Source: Guillardia theta CCMP2712 (Eukaryota; Cryptophyceae; Pyrenomonadales; Geminigeraceae). From it: a stretch of DNA of 31,357 nt. The notes under the pieces were generated by a model. It saw only the letters and a program-made list of their open reading frames with translations, was not told the DNA's origin and did no database searches. The translations under genes were made by a program, and so were the position numbers. Positions 11,169 through 21,516 of the stretch are shown here, in pieces; positions within the stretch are counted from its first letter, which is position 1, and the number at the start of each line of letters is the position of its first letter. The stretch is from NCBI RefSeq assembly GCF_000315625.1, contig NW_005434548.1:119830-151186 (forward strand). The letters are read 5' to 3'.

Positions 11169-11765
11169 TGTCGCCTACGTCCTTCCAGCTATGGAGTTCA
11201 ATGTCTCGTGCACTTCAACCCTCTCCAATCTCACTCGTCGCTGCAACAGCCGATGGCGATAGTCCCCAATGGCACGACCAATCTCGAATCTGATCCTCTT
11301 GTATCAACTTATCCTCCTCTTATGTGCCTCTCTGACGACTTCCAGTCCTTGCTTGCTCGGGGGCCGATGTCTATTCACCGGCAAACCCTCCAAGAATCAA
11401 GTTTAATTCGATCCCAGAATTCCTGCTCCTTGTGCGACCTGCGCGGTGCGAGCGAATGGAGGGATGCAATCGGATTGCCTCTGCTCCAGGAATGGCCTTG
11501 CAGTCAACAGACTATCTCGATGCAGTTCTGCTCATCCGCCAACACCACCGACGTCGTTGGTTCCTCCCTATGTCAAATGATCCTCTACTCCTCTAGGGTA
11601 CAGGACAGGTACGAGAGACACCGTTCCTTGCTCAGCCACTAGCAGACTATGTCGCCCCTTCCTGTTCCTCCTTCTCGTCCACTTCCTTGCTTCTTCCTCT
11701 TCTCTTCTCTCTCGTCTTTCTCTTCCTCCTTCTCTTCCTCTCACACCATCGTCGCCTCCCTTGAT
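11169..11765. other. 5' flank of small basic protein gene and pyrimidine tract
   Basis: Upstream of the minus-strand start at 11168. A 144-codon plus-strand frame from 11208 lacks an ATG start and any motif, so I do not call it. From about 11660 to 11750 the plus strand is nearly pure TC (CTTCCTCTTC type words). Confidence 0.3.
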
Positions 11766-12450
11766 TCACACATGCGTCCCCCACCACCCCACCCCACGAG
11801 CATCATTGACCACCTACCCCATTGAAAAAGCATGACCCCATACTTACTCTTTGTACCATACCTCCTAAGGTATCAATTTTTGTACCCTACCCATCTACTT
11901 AGAATAAATTTCTCGGCAAGTACCGGGTCTGGAGAAACATCTTCTTTAACCCTACCCATCTAATTCTCTTGACCCTAACCCCTACGAATGCCATGTAACC
12001 CAAGGTGCCTTCAAAATGTTCGACTACCCCTGCTCTGACATGTAACAGGAGAGAAAAAAGCCATCAGGCCCAGGGGGGTGGGGTGGAGGTACGACCCTAC
12101 CGGCCTTAGACCCTTTATCGACACCACCCCTCCATCATCCGGCAGCTCGGAGTCACCCGGTGACCAGTGCGGAGGCTCAGTGCACGCGGCCCGGCGGCCG
12201 ACTCGCCGAGCGGGGGCCCGGCGGCGGGCGCCCGCTGCCGCCCCCGGCCCGCCCGGTCCTTTGAGTAAACTTGGCGGCCCGGCTGGCAACCGCCGGACTC
12301 CGCGGGGCCTGAACTTGTGATTCAGGCTTGCTCCGCGTCACTACGGTTTTCCGGCCCGGCCGGGGGTGCCCCCGCCGATCACCGTCACGGCGGCCCGGCC
12401 CGGCCGGCTGCGGCCGGTCACTGCCGTACCACTGACGGTAACGGGCAACA
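11766..12450. repeat. C-rich block followed by GC-rich block
   Basis: From 11766 to 12050 the plus strand is C-rich with CCCTACCC, CCCCACC and one GACTACC (12022). From about 12150 to 12450 it is very GC-rich, with GGCCCGGCGGCC and CCCGGCCGG type words and a CTTTGAGTAAA at 12258. The inverse complement TTTACTCAAAG follows the GC block at 6470, so the two areas may share ancestry. No gene is visible here. The stretch 12451-13190 also shows no supported gene; a 170-codon minus frame there has no motif. Confidence 0.5.
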
Positions 12451-13196
12451 CTAAGGGGTATAACCGTCGGACCATTCTACCGTTACTCTGTGATTCTCCT
12501 CGGCCGAGGGCGTAGGTACCACTCCGACTTTCATAGAAGGGACCCCACCACCCCATAGAATGACTTCAAAAATCAGGGTAGGTGTTCTGAGGGGGTACGA
12601 CAGGGAGTAGCCAAAGACTGACCAAAATGGCGAGATGAAACTACCGCTTATGGCTGCAAGATGATGGAAAAATGTCAGATGAGGGGAGTGGCTGGAAGCT
12701 AACAGCAGCCCTGCTCTGCTATCAGCGTCTTGCCCCAAGCTCCTGCTGTCTTGATCTTGCTCTCTTCTCAAATACGATGCGTCAATCCCCTTAGTTCCCC
12801 TTCTGTCTCCACTTACAAGCACAAGTTCACCTTTGCTGAGGGCCTGGTCTCGTTGTCCTACTCCAACCGTTGAACTGCTCTGCTCCCTCCATGGATAGTG
12901 GGTGTCAACTTGTTGAGAGTTTATATGCATCAACCTGAGGATTTCATGGAATGTACAACTCACATGGGACTATCAATCAGCATCTCAGAGAGATATCATC
13001 AGCTTGCTCCAGTCTTTGATCCATGCCCCTCACCTTTTTGCTTGTTTTGAGTGGATGTGAAAATCTTGTTTATGTTTGTTGTTGTTCTTTCATGTTTTGT
13101 CGACAACATCATTCAACAACAAAGCTAACACAAGTCTCGATCCCCGTCCAACAACGTCAGCTACATGTTGACGAGCTGACTTGAATCTCTTTTAGC

Positions 13197-15186
13197 ATGT
13201 CTGAGTCCAACGACTCCGATAGCGATATCCTCATCCCGTCGAGCATTCGGCCGACCTTTCGGTTCCAACCCACTGACAGAAGGAGGAGTCTGAGCCTGGT
13301 GCAGGAGGAACGCGGGGTATCCCACCAAGACAAGCCCAGTGGTGACAGCAGCAGCTCGCAGGTCGTCGAGGAGATGTCGTACAGTGATGGCGATGCTGAC
13401 CCTTGCCATGCGCTACATTATAGGCAGCTGCGAGGCGACTACTCCGAACAACGACCAGCATGGGAGGTCGCTGCGGAGCTTCGCAAGCGGATGGTAAGGA
13501 TGCACAGTTACTGTCCTCCTACCTGACTCCCTTGACTCCAGTCGGAGCGCACCTCCCCCAAGACCGACGAGCTCAAGGTTTCTGATCTCACTGCCGGAGA
13601 CTCCAAGTCTCGATTCCAGATCCTCCCGGGACATGACAGCGGTGGTGATGCTCAAACTGACCCGCCTCACTCACGACTGAGAGCAGCCGATGCAGAGGCT
13701 ACGCCTGCCTTCAACCCCATGGAAAACCCAACGAGGTGAGCCCGAAAACTCCATCATCATCGCTCTGATCTCTCTTGTCCTCATCATCATCGCTCTGACC
13801 TCTCTTGTCCTCATCATCATCGCTCTGATCTCTCTTGTCTTCATCATCATCGCTCGGACCTCTCTTGTCCTCATCATCATCGCTCTGATCTCTCTTGTCC
13901 TCATCATCATCGCTCTGACCTCTCTTGTCCTCATCATCATCGCTCGGACCTCTCTTGTCTTCATCATCATCGCTCTGATCTCTCTTGTCCTCATCATCAT
14001 CGCTCTGACCTCTCTTGTCCTCATCATCATCGCTCGGACCTCTCTTGTCCTCATCATCATCGCTCGGACCTCTCTTGTCCTCATCATCATCGCTCTGACC
14101 TCTCTTGTCTTCATCATCATCGCTCTGACCTCTCTTGTCTTCATCATCATCGCTCGGACCTCTCTTGTCTTCATCATCATCGCTCTGACCTCTCTTGTCT
14201 TCATCATCATCGCTCTGACCTCTCTTGTCTTCTTCATCATCGCTCTGACCTCTCTTGTCTTCATCATCATCGCTCTGATCTCTCTTGTCTTCATCATCAT
14301 CGCTCTGACCTCTCATGTCCTCATCATCATCGCTCGGACCTCTCTTGTCTTCTTCATCATCGCTCTGATCTCTCTTGTCTTCATCATCATCGCTCTGATC
14401 TCTCTTGTCCTCATCATCATCGCTCTGACCTCTCTTGTCCTCATCATCATCGCTCTGACCTCTCTTGTCCTCATCATCATCGCTCTGACCTCTCTTGTCC
14501 TCATCATCATCGCTCGGACCTCTCTTGTCTTCTTCATCATCGCTCTGATCTTTCATGTCTTCATCATCATCGCTCGGACCTCTCTTGTCGCAGACTTGTT
14601 CCTGTTCTTCGTCGTGGGCTGCCTCCCTCCCTCAACTCGTCGCATGCCCTTGTTCCTGGATACGTGGGCATCGGGATCAAATTCACCCAGAACGAGCAAG
14701 GGCAGCACGTCATCACCTCCCTCCTCCCCGGGGGGCCAGCAGAGAAGACTGGGCAGGTCACGTAGCATGTTGCAGGACAGAGCGCGGGGCTCACGGGGTA
14801 GCAGATCTTCGTGGGGGACACGATCCTGGCTGTGAACGACGTTTCCATGCAAGGGAAGACTTCTGACGAAGTGATCGACCTCATCCTTGGTCACCCTGGC
14901 TCCTTCGTGGAGATTCTGCTCAAGGGCAACGCAGCGTACGAGCAGCAGGTGGGCGTGAAGATTGACCTCTGAATGTTGGAGCAGAACCCTAAGTAGCAAC
15001 GGGGTAGTGTCAAGCCCCGGCAGCGGGATCCCTCTGTTGAAATCAAGTGACTCGCCGGTATCTAAGGTACTGCTCTACCTGGTTGAGGGGAGGATCAGGA
15101 AGGAGGGGAGGGAGGGGGAAGCAGGAGGAGGACGCAGGAGGAAGAAGAAGGAGCAGGATGCAAGGGCAGGAGGAGGAGCAGGAAAA

Positions 15187-15268
<82 letters not shown>

Positions 15269-16954
15269 AGAAGGAACAGGAACAGGAACAGGAGCAGGAA
15301 GAAGGAGCAGGAGGAGGATGGGAGCGTTGAGCTCGAGGTGACGGAACTGCACAGGAGTTCAACACAGGCACCCCTGTGTCGCTCAACAGCTACCACGCTC
15401 CCCGAAAGGCTGGCATCGGCGCCAAGTTCATGGTTGACAGGTCAAGTCGAAGTCAAGCTTGCGCTGGCGATGCTCTGACGACCTCTCAGCAACTCGGTCG
15501 TGTCAGTCTCGGAGGTGATGATGGGCTCCCCCGCCTCAGACTGCAAGAGAATCCACGTCGGCGATCGGCTCCTGATGGTGCGCAAGTCGCTCACGGCAGG
15601 CTGAGGGTCGTGAGAGAGGCTACAGGTAGACGGAGTTGACATCCGACACAAGGGGGCAGAGGAGATCGCCAGCATGCTTGCTGGCCCCTTGGGAAGCGCG
15701 GTGCATCTGACGATCGAGAGCGGTACGGGGGAGAGCCGCTGCTTGCTCCTGTCTTAAGCCTTCCTTGCAGCCTTCGATGCCGAGCAGAGGAGCGTGCGGC
15801 TCCATCGGCGAGGCCCCTCGGGGAACATCATCGTCTCTTCGCCTAAGGCGAGGTCGCAGGGAAGCCAGTCCCCCAGCACAACCTCGGCTCCCAGCTCGTC
15901 CGGCTACAACGCCTTCTCAGAGATGAACAACATTGTCGGCGAGATCTTTCAGCAGGCGAGCAAGGACAAGACGCGCAGTGAAGCCGGGCCCCACAACCAG
16001 CAGGTGTCCAACGGGTCTGATGGAAGGCACCATCCCAACGACGACGACACGATCGCCACCAACGGACATGTCGGGCACTCGACCTGCCAGCCCCGACCTG
16101 ACGCTGCTGGCAGATCCTCTCCTCGGACGCGACCGAAGACGTTACCACGGCTGTCAACTCTGTCGAGCTGCCGTCGAGCCCCTTCCAGCTCCAGATCACG
16201 TCCGAGGATGACCGGATAGACGAGGAGGCCAACGGGCTTCCTGAGGACAGCGCGACGATCACGGCAAACGCTATGAGCGTAAGGAACCCGACGCAGTCGT
16301 CCGGTAAGAGGCCTCACGGTTTGGAGGCGGAGGCTGACGGGTAGCTGCTCCAAGATGAGCCGCGAAAGCAGAGGGCGGCGATGGAGCAGGGAGGGTTGAC
16401 GGAGGACGGGGCTCTTGTTGGAGCAGCGGCTACCCCGCAGGACCCTGAACATGGAGTGGGAAGGACCGTACCGGCAGTGAAGGCGCTTTCAATCGGTCAG
16501 AGATGAGACTGCAGGGTCTCTTGCTGACATGGTTGTGCCAGAAACTGAAAACCTGATGTCAACCCCGAAGCAGTCGCAGCGCTCCCCCATGACCGAGAGC
16601 ATGTCCCCACCTGCGCAGATCATGAGCTTCTCCACGCATCAGTCCAAGGAAGGGAGCCAGCAGAGCCAAGGGCAGGACAGCTCGAAGCTGGATGAGCTCT
16701 TAGCGATCCAGAAGAAGCAGCAGGAGAACGTCGACGTGGTCTTGCGAAGGTGAGCGCGCTCGCAGGTACCGAGGGGGGCTGGCAGGTGCTGACGAGGCTT
16801 CAGGATGCTGGAGCTGGAGCTGCACATGAATCAGAATCACCTTGCCATGCAGGAGAACCTCAAGAACCAAGGAAAGATGCTTAACTCTCACACCGATCAG
16901 ATTCAGCGCTTGTCGGCGGAGGTGCACAAGAAGTCCTGCTGTGTGATCAGCTAA
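13197..16954 (+). CDS. Double-PDZ coiled-coil protein with C-terminal CaaX box
   Basis: Thirteen exons: 13197-13493, 13542-13735, 14594-14756, 14805-14948, 14997-15046, 15390-15440, 15490-15577, 15626-15722, 15771-16069, 16114-16303, 16355-16495, 16542-16749 and 16804-16954, 690 aa. Eleven introns are 44-54 nt long. PDZ1 (about 186-258) has GYVGIGIKF, HVITSLLPGGPAEKTGQ and VGDTILAVNDVSM. PDZ2 (about 284-361) has RKAGIGAKFMVD, VSEVMMGSPASDC and HVGDRLLMVDGVDI. Residues 570-680 are rich in Gln, Glu and Lys and heptad-like. The end is KKSCCVIS: CVIS fits a farnesylated CaaX box and the Cys before it could be palmitoylated. PDZ scaffolds bind C-terminal peptides, so a membrane-anchored signalling scaffold is inferred. 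TTTTAG just before the ATG may be the acceptor of a 5'-UTR intron. The junction 15046/15390 is the least certain. Confidence 0.88.
13771..14580 (+). repeat. 30-nt minisatellite, 27 full units, inside an intron
   Basis: The unit is TCTCTTGTC(C/T)TC followed by ATCATCATCGCTC and a (T/G)GA(C/T)C end. It repeats 27 times in perfect 30-nt register without any insertion or deletion, and a partial unit lies at 13753-13770. Variation is confined to a few sites: C/T after TGTC, TCA or TTC, T/G, and GATC or GACC. The array fills most of the 858-nt second intron (13736-14593) of the PDZ gene, and the splice acceptor TCTCTTGTCGCAG is itself the truncated edge of a unit. The gene frame stops immediately at 13738 if the intron is retained. 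On the minus strand the array is an open frame of DEDKRGQSDD-like decapeptides. Confidence 0.95.
15188..15268 (+). repeat. (GGAGCA)n hexamer array in an intron of the PDZ gene
   Basis: About 13 near-perfect copies of GGAGCA, flanked by degenerate GGA/GAA purine repeats (15100-15320). It lies inside the 343-nt fifth intron (15047-15389) between the exons of PDZ1 and PDZ2. The complement, (TGCTCC)n, recurs in introns of the gene at 28872. Confidence 0.9.
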
Positions 16955-16959
16955 GACCT

Positions 16960-18465
16960 CCGACTCGGCGATCGGACCGTGGCGTCTCCCAACTGAGGCG
17001 AGTCAGGCTGTAGTCCGCCCGGATCAGCCTGACGGTGAGGGGATTGCCAGGCCACTGCCGTTAAGTTCGTCTGCCGGCAGTGCCGCCCCGGCCCGCCGGG
17101 AACTTCAAGCGGCGCGGCCCAGCCTGACTCAGACCCGAGGCGAGCCTCGGAGAGTCCCGGCGCCCGCGCGATCGGCGGCGGCAGTGATCGAAGTTGTACG
17201 CCGGTGCCGGGATAAATGAACTTTGTTGTCGCACTCAGTGACTCAGGCGCCTGTAAAGCGGCCCCCGGCGCCACTCATTGAAAGTTTCCGTGGCAGCCGG
17301 GTCACGGTTGGCAAGGCGGCCGGCCGGCGGCACTGGCGGCACTGTCACTGCCGTCCGGGCCCGGGATCATTATGGCACTGCGGCGGCATGACTAAGTGCC
17401 TCCCGGAGCTCGCGGGGGCCCGGTGGCAGTAGCCTGATCACTACCACCACGGTTCCCATAATTCACCCGGGCCGGTCACACTGAGTCCGACCGCACTGCC
17501 ACACGGGCCCCGGCCCCCGGACCGTCTCCGCCGTGGAACGCCACGGCACATGCCTGCGCCGCCGAAGCCTTCCGAACCGTCCTTTTTTTCAGCCGTGGCA
17601 GTGACCGTACTAACGGTAGTCACTCAACCCTAGGACTTGAAGCCTCCGCCCGCCGTGACCGGCGACCGGCGTCAACGGCGCACGGCGAAAGTCACCGGCG
17701 GCGGCCCAATGACGCGCCCGGCTGCGCCGCCGTACCGGCGGTCCGATCACGGCCCGGGGTACGGTACGGCGCCGGGGCGTCCCGGCGCGCCCGGCGCCAG
17801 CGCCGGGGGGCCGGCTGCAGGCCCTTCTTTGGTCACCACTGGCAACTTGCCCGGCAAAGCCTGGAACCTACTAGGCTACTCTGATTTAACTTGTAAGTTG
17901 CACTGCGGCGGCAAATGAGTACGCCGAGGACAATCAGGACTCCGCCGGACCGTGTAGTACTGACAGGACACATATGATCACGGTGTGAACCAGTAGTCAC
18001 TGAGTACCGGGGGTCCGGGCCCGCCGCGCCCCTGGCCCGGCCGGGGCCGGCCGGCGGCCGCCGCCGACAATCGGAGTCAGGCTCGGAGTCGGACGCGACG
18101 GTGCGGGCGGCGCACCGTGACTGCGGCCAGTGGGCCGCCTGGCACGTCCGTCCGTGGCGGCGGCCTGGCAGTGGGCCGCCCCGCCTGGCAGCCAGTGGGC
18201 CGCCTGGCACGTCCGTCCGTGGGGCCGCGCGCGCCGGCGGGCGGCGCCGGCCGGGCCGCCGGCGCCGATACGGCGGCCCGTCGGCTCAGTCACTGAGAAG
18301 AGAAAAGACAGGCGGGCAAGAACACCACGCCTCAGCCGGAGTTGGCTGAAGTTGAGGTTCGAACGCCGGGCTCTCAGTGAAGTCGCGGCCGTCACGTACG
18401 GTCCGACCGTCAGCCGCCCAGCCGGCCGGGCGGGCCCGCTCAGTGTTAACGGTTTTTAAGTTACT
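16960..18465. repeat. Long very GC-rich intergenic block
   Basis: About 1.5 kb downstream of the PDZ gene, of extreme G+C, built of CCGGCGGCC, GGGCCCGG and GCCGGC words mixed with CAGTCACTGA and CAGTGCC words. Several frames stay open only because AT-rich stop codons are rare; none has a motif or balanced composition. It contains an exact 32-nt direct repeat at 18126-18157 and 18191-18222. I see no gene. Confidence 0.55.
18126..18222. repeat. Exact 32-nt direct repeat in the GC-rich block
   Basis: The 32-nt word starting GCCAGTGGGCCGCCTGGCAC is found at 18126-18157 and again at 18191-18222, a 65-nt spacing, with a third partial copy (GGCAGTGGGCCGCC) between them. It shows local duplication within the GC-rich block. 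Confidence 0.8.
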
Positions 18466-18469
18466 CATC

Positions 18470-19590
18470 AAAAGTTTTTATCACCCGCCTCAGAGGCTGT
18501 CTTCGGGGACAAGTTCACTACCCGCTTCCCCTCACGGACCCATCCGACTGGAAGTCCGTTGGGAGGATCCGTGATAGGACGATCGGTTGTCATTTGATCA
18601 CGAGGTCCACAACCAAGGGCTTACAGGCTTTCCTATGTCTCTGATTTCGAAATAGTGTTCTGAATTATTGAAACTGTATACAAGAATTTGATGATATTTG
18701 ACCAACTGCTGATAAAGTAAGAAGGCATTCTCAATCCAATTAAAATCTCATGATATATTTCCCTTTAATTAACGAAAAGACATCTTTTCGCATCCACACT
18801 CCACAAGCCTTACAGCTACTCTGTAAGCATGCCTCCTAATCCGAATTCACATGACCACCTCTTGTTTCAGTTCAAAGAAAAATTCCAAATATGTTATCGT
18901 CTATATTTCAAATATTTGTATGTCGTTTCAAACTATTTCAGGTATGCATATCTCATGTTCTCATGGACCCTGGAGTTCAACTCCGAAATGCTTTTTCGTA
19001 AAACTAGTTTTATATGATTCGAAAGCAAAGGACAACCTTTGACTTTGCTGCCCGATACCACCCCTTCCCGACATTGACAAGTACCCCTAGTCCATCATAC
19101 TTTATAAAGATTGAAACTGTCTATTAAGACCTCATGCATTGACTACCCACTCATGTTCAATCAAACCCCTGGGTTGAGGATACTTTGTACCCTTTTCACA
19201 CACTCCCCACCCCCTCCCATCACCACCCCACCCTCTAATACCTGCACCCCCGTTTTAAAAAGCGTGTTGTAAGAATAGGCTTACAGAAGCAATCTGGAAC
19301 CACAGGACTACTATCGTTCCTTCCCTGTCCAACCTCCACCCACCCCTCTTTCTGCTCCAACTGACGTGGAACAACCCCCTCTACATGTCACAGTGAGTCA
19401 CAATACGTTTACAGTTTTGTTGTATTATAGACTGTAAAGTTTTGGTTCTCAACAAAACAGCATCAAATCCGTACACAGTCAAATCAATTGTTTATTGATT
19501 GGCGTTCTAGTGAAATATAGTTTATTTACTGGAGCATAATGACCCCCCTATCAAGACCCCTTCTTACACCACCCTACCCCGGCTGTTGAT
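18470..19590. other. AT-rich spacer then C-rich block upstream of the CDC14 gene
   Basis: From 18590 to 19030 the DNA is AT-rich and shows no gene; two short frames near 18830-19040 lack any motif. From 19045 to 19590 the plus strand turns C-rich, with CACCCC words and GACTACCC at 19141. The sequence TTGCCCTCTTGCAGCACAG just before 19621 could be a splice acceptor for a 5'-UTR intron of the phosphatase gene. Confidence 0.4.
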
Positions 19591-19641
19591 ATACAGGTTG
19601 ATTTGCCCTCTTGCAGCACAGGCAAGCGCGTCAGATTCAAC

Positions 19642-21318
19642 ATGCAAGCGGCGCCATGCCGCGTACCCTGCGCTGCTACTCCTCCGTCCTCCTCCTGCCT
19701 CCTTCTCCCTCACCTCAATATCTCCCTGCATCCTCAAGTCTCTCCTTCCCTCTTCCCCAACCCAAACGCCTCTGACGCGGTCCTAACGTTCGGGATGATG
19801 TCTGGGGGACAGATTTGTCACTCGAATAGTGCGGTACCAAATACCGCCCCCTTATTTCCCCTTCATTCTGCAAGGCCCAGAAGCTTTGAGGACTGGAGCT
19901 CAAGGCAAAGATCTTGGATGGAACTTTCTGCTATCGCAACAACTCAGGATGAAGTGTTCGGTGATGGCTTGTGCGTTTCTCCTGAGCCTCCGGCTGCACA
20001 TCGCAAACCAAGCCCAACCCTCGTGGTGTCAGATCTGCAGAATACAGAAGCAAGAAGTCCTCTCCACACCTGCCAGATGTTGTCCCATCCTTCCCACAGG
20101 CCTCCACCATTGGATGGACTTGCCGGGCCGACCACACCTCCAGCTGCGGACAAGAGGAACATGTTCTCAGACGTCTCGTCAGCGGTATGGGGAACGTTCG
20201 ATGAAGAATGGTCAGTTGGAAAGATCTTTCCTGTTCTCCCAGGCCGCCTCTCTTTCACTGTGCATGAAGATGATGAGCAAACTAAGAGGGAGATCACAGA
20301 CAAGCCGAAGCTCTTCTTCTTCTCGTCAGAGGCTCAGGAAAGTTATGAGCCCTTCTGTCATGATTTCGGACCAGTCAATCTGGCGGCCCTCTATCACTTC
20401 TGTGTCTTGGTAGACGAGAAGATGAATGAGCCCCGGCTGCAGCAGCGACACCTCGTCTACTATTGTGAGAATGAGTCATCCTCTGTTACCAACGCTGCGT
20501 TCCTCCTTAGCGCCTACATCATGCTCCGTCGGGGTCTGACCCCAGAGGCTGCCTATGCTCCCTTCCAGCGGATGAAAGCGTCTCCCATCAAGCCTTACCG
20601 AGATGCCTCTCACTGCCCTTCCGAGTACGACCTCCCCATCCTCGATTGCCTCCGCGGGCTCTTGAGGGCAGTCAAGCTGGGCTGGTTCAATCTGGACAAG
20701 TTCGACTTGGACGACTACGTACGGTGGAACCATCCAAGTTTTGACTTCCACGTCATCTGCCCGAAGCTCATCGCCTTCCGAGGCCCTGACGTGAGGAGAA
20801 AGTTCAAGGAGGATCCGACCGCCTTTAGCCCCTCCAAGTGCGTAGAGGCGTTCAAGGCCAAAGGCGTCACTGCCGTTGTCCGTCTCAACGAGCCGGAGAC
20901 TTACGATCCCGCTGAGTTTGAGAAGGAGGGGATCAGACACTACGACTTGCAGTTCGAGGACTGCACTGCCCCTCCTCGTGCCATCGTGGAGAAGTTCCTC
21001 AAGATCTGCAAGGATGAGAAGGGGTCGGTGGCTGTGCATTGCCGGGCGGGTCTGGGCAGGACTGGAACTCTGATTGCTGTTTACATGATGGCGGCGCATC
21101 GTTTCAGAGCCAACGAGGCCATCGCGTGGCTGCGGCTGGTGAGGCCAGGGAGCGTGATAGGACGGCAGCAGCAGTTCCTCAAGTCGCTCGAGCTCGGAGT
21201 GGCTCCAGAGAGAGTGACAGAGGATGTCGATTTGGCCAGACACAAGGAGAGCAAGAGGATGGCGGATCAATTGTCCCTTGCCATGGTCTGCCGGTTCAAA
21301 CGATGTAAATCGAGATAG
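19642..21318 (+). CDS. CDC14: CDC14-family dual-specificity protein phosphatase
   Basis: A single uninterrupted frame of 558 aa from the first in-frame ATG; the frame is open 39 nt further upstream but has no earlier ATG. Residues 1-185 are a Ser/Pro-rich, probably disordered extension. Residues about 190-340 match the CDC14 N-terminal (DSPn) domain: VGKIFPVLPGRLSF, KLFFFSS, FGPVNLAALYHFC and LVYYCENESSSVTNAAFLL. The catalytic domain carries HYDLQFEDC with the likely general acid Asp440 and the signature HCRAGLGRTGTLI, with nucleophile Cys467 and Arg473. The 27-residue spacing equals that of animal CDC14 as I recall it. CDC14 enzymes remove phosphate from Ser-Pro sites in mitotic exit, cilia or DNA repair. 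It lacks a long C-terminal tail and ends in basic FKRCKSR. Unlike its neighbours it has no coding intron. Confidence 0.94.
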   Translation: MQAAPCRVPCAATPPSSSCLLLPHLNISLHPQVSPSLFPNPNASDAVLTFGMMSGGQICHSNSAVPNTAPLFPLHSARPRSFEDWSSRQRSWMELSAIATTQDEVFGDGLCVSPEPPAAHRKPSPTLVVSDLQNTEARSPLHTCQMLSHPSHRPPPLDGLAGPTTPPAADKRNMFSDVSSAVWGTFDEEWSVGKIFPVLPGRLSFTVHEDDEQTKREITDKPKLFFFSSEAQESYEPFCHDFGPVNLAALYHFCVLVDEKMNEPRLQQRHLVYYCENESSSVTNAAFLLSAYIMLRRGLTPEAAYAPFQRMKASPIKPYRDASHCPSEYDLPILDCLRGLLRAVKLGWFNLDKFDLDDYVRWNHPSFDFHVICPKLIAFRGPDVRRKFKEDPTAFSPSKCVEAFKAKGVTAVVRLNEPETYDPAEFEKEGIRHYDLQFEDCTAPPRAIVEKFLKICKDEKGSVAVHCRAGLGRTGTLIAVYMMAAHRFRANEAIAWLRLVRPGSVIGRQQQFLKSLELGVAPERVTEDVDLARHKESKRMADQLSLAMVCRFKRCKSR

Positions 21319-21440
21319 AACACTGTGATGGATTAGATGCACATATGTACATGCTGTATCTGATTATGTACTTTTGTGAATGAAACCGCTGATTACCACA
21401 CAAGACAATTGCGAATACAGGACCAGTGAGATGTAAAAAC

Positions 21441-21469
21441 TTCAATTGTTGTAAAAACAATCGAATAAA
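21441..21469 (+). terminator. Possible 3'-end signal: small inverted repeat plus AATAAA
   Basis: About 125 nt after the CDC14 stop codon, ATTGTT and AACAAT form a short inverted repeat around GTAAA, followed at once by AATAAA (21464-21469). It would fit the polyadenylation signal of the phosphatase gene. Use of AATAAA in this organism is not shown. Confidence 0.4.
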
Positions 21470-21516
21470 ATAGACTAGACAAGACCAACTACTATGTTAA
21501 CTCGTTTCTGAAATGA

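Noticed and set aside
12451-12963. 170-codon minus-strand frame
   Set aside because: No motif, no balanced composition, no splice support. It lies in the intergenic region next to a GC-rich block.
13771-14580. CRISPR array
   Set aside because: The units are contiguous with no unique spacers, and the context is eukaryotic and intronic.
13690-14835. 381-codon plus-strand frame with IIIALTSLVL repeats, looking like membrane segments
   Set aside because: It arises because a 30-nt unit keeps every stop-free frame open. It starts in the wrong phase within a real exon and destroys the PDZ1 sequence that follows.
14805-14972. Read-through end of the PDZ gene at the TGA at 14970
   Set aside because: Splicing a 48-nt intron at 14949-14996 continues the frame to a second complete PDZ domain and a coiled coil ending in CVIS, which is far better supported. 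A short isoform remains possible.
15581-15612. Coding reading VRKSLTAG after GDRLLM in PDZ2
   Set aside because: It stops at once. Removing a 48-nt intron (15578-15625) gives GDRLLMVDGVDI, the normal PDZ sequence.
17441-18459. Several 80-132 codon frames in the GC-rich block
   Set aside because: Stop codons are rare in very GC-rich DNA. The products are Gly/Ala/Arg/Pro low complexity with no motif, and opposite strands are open together.
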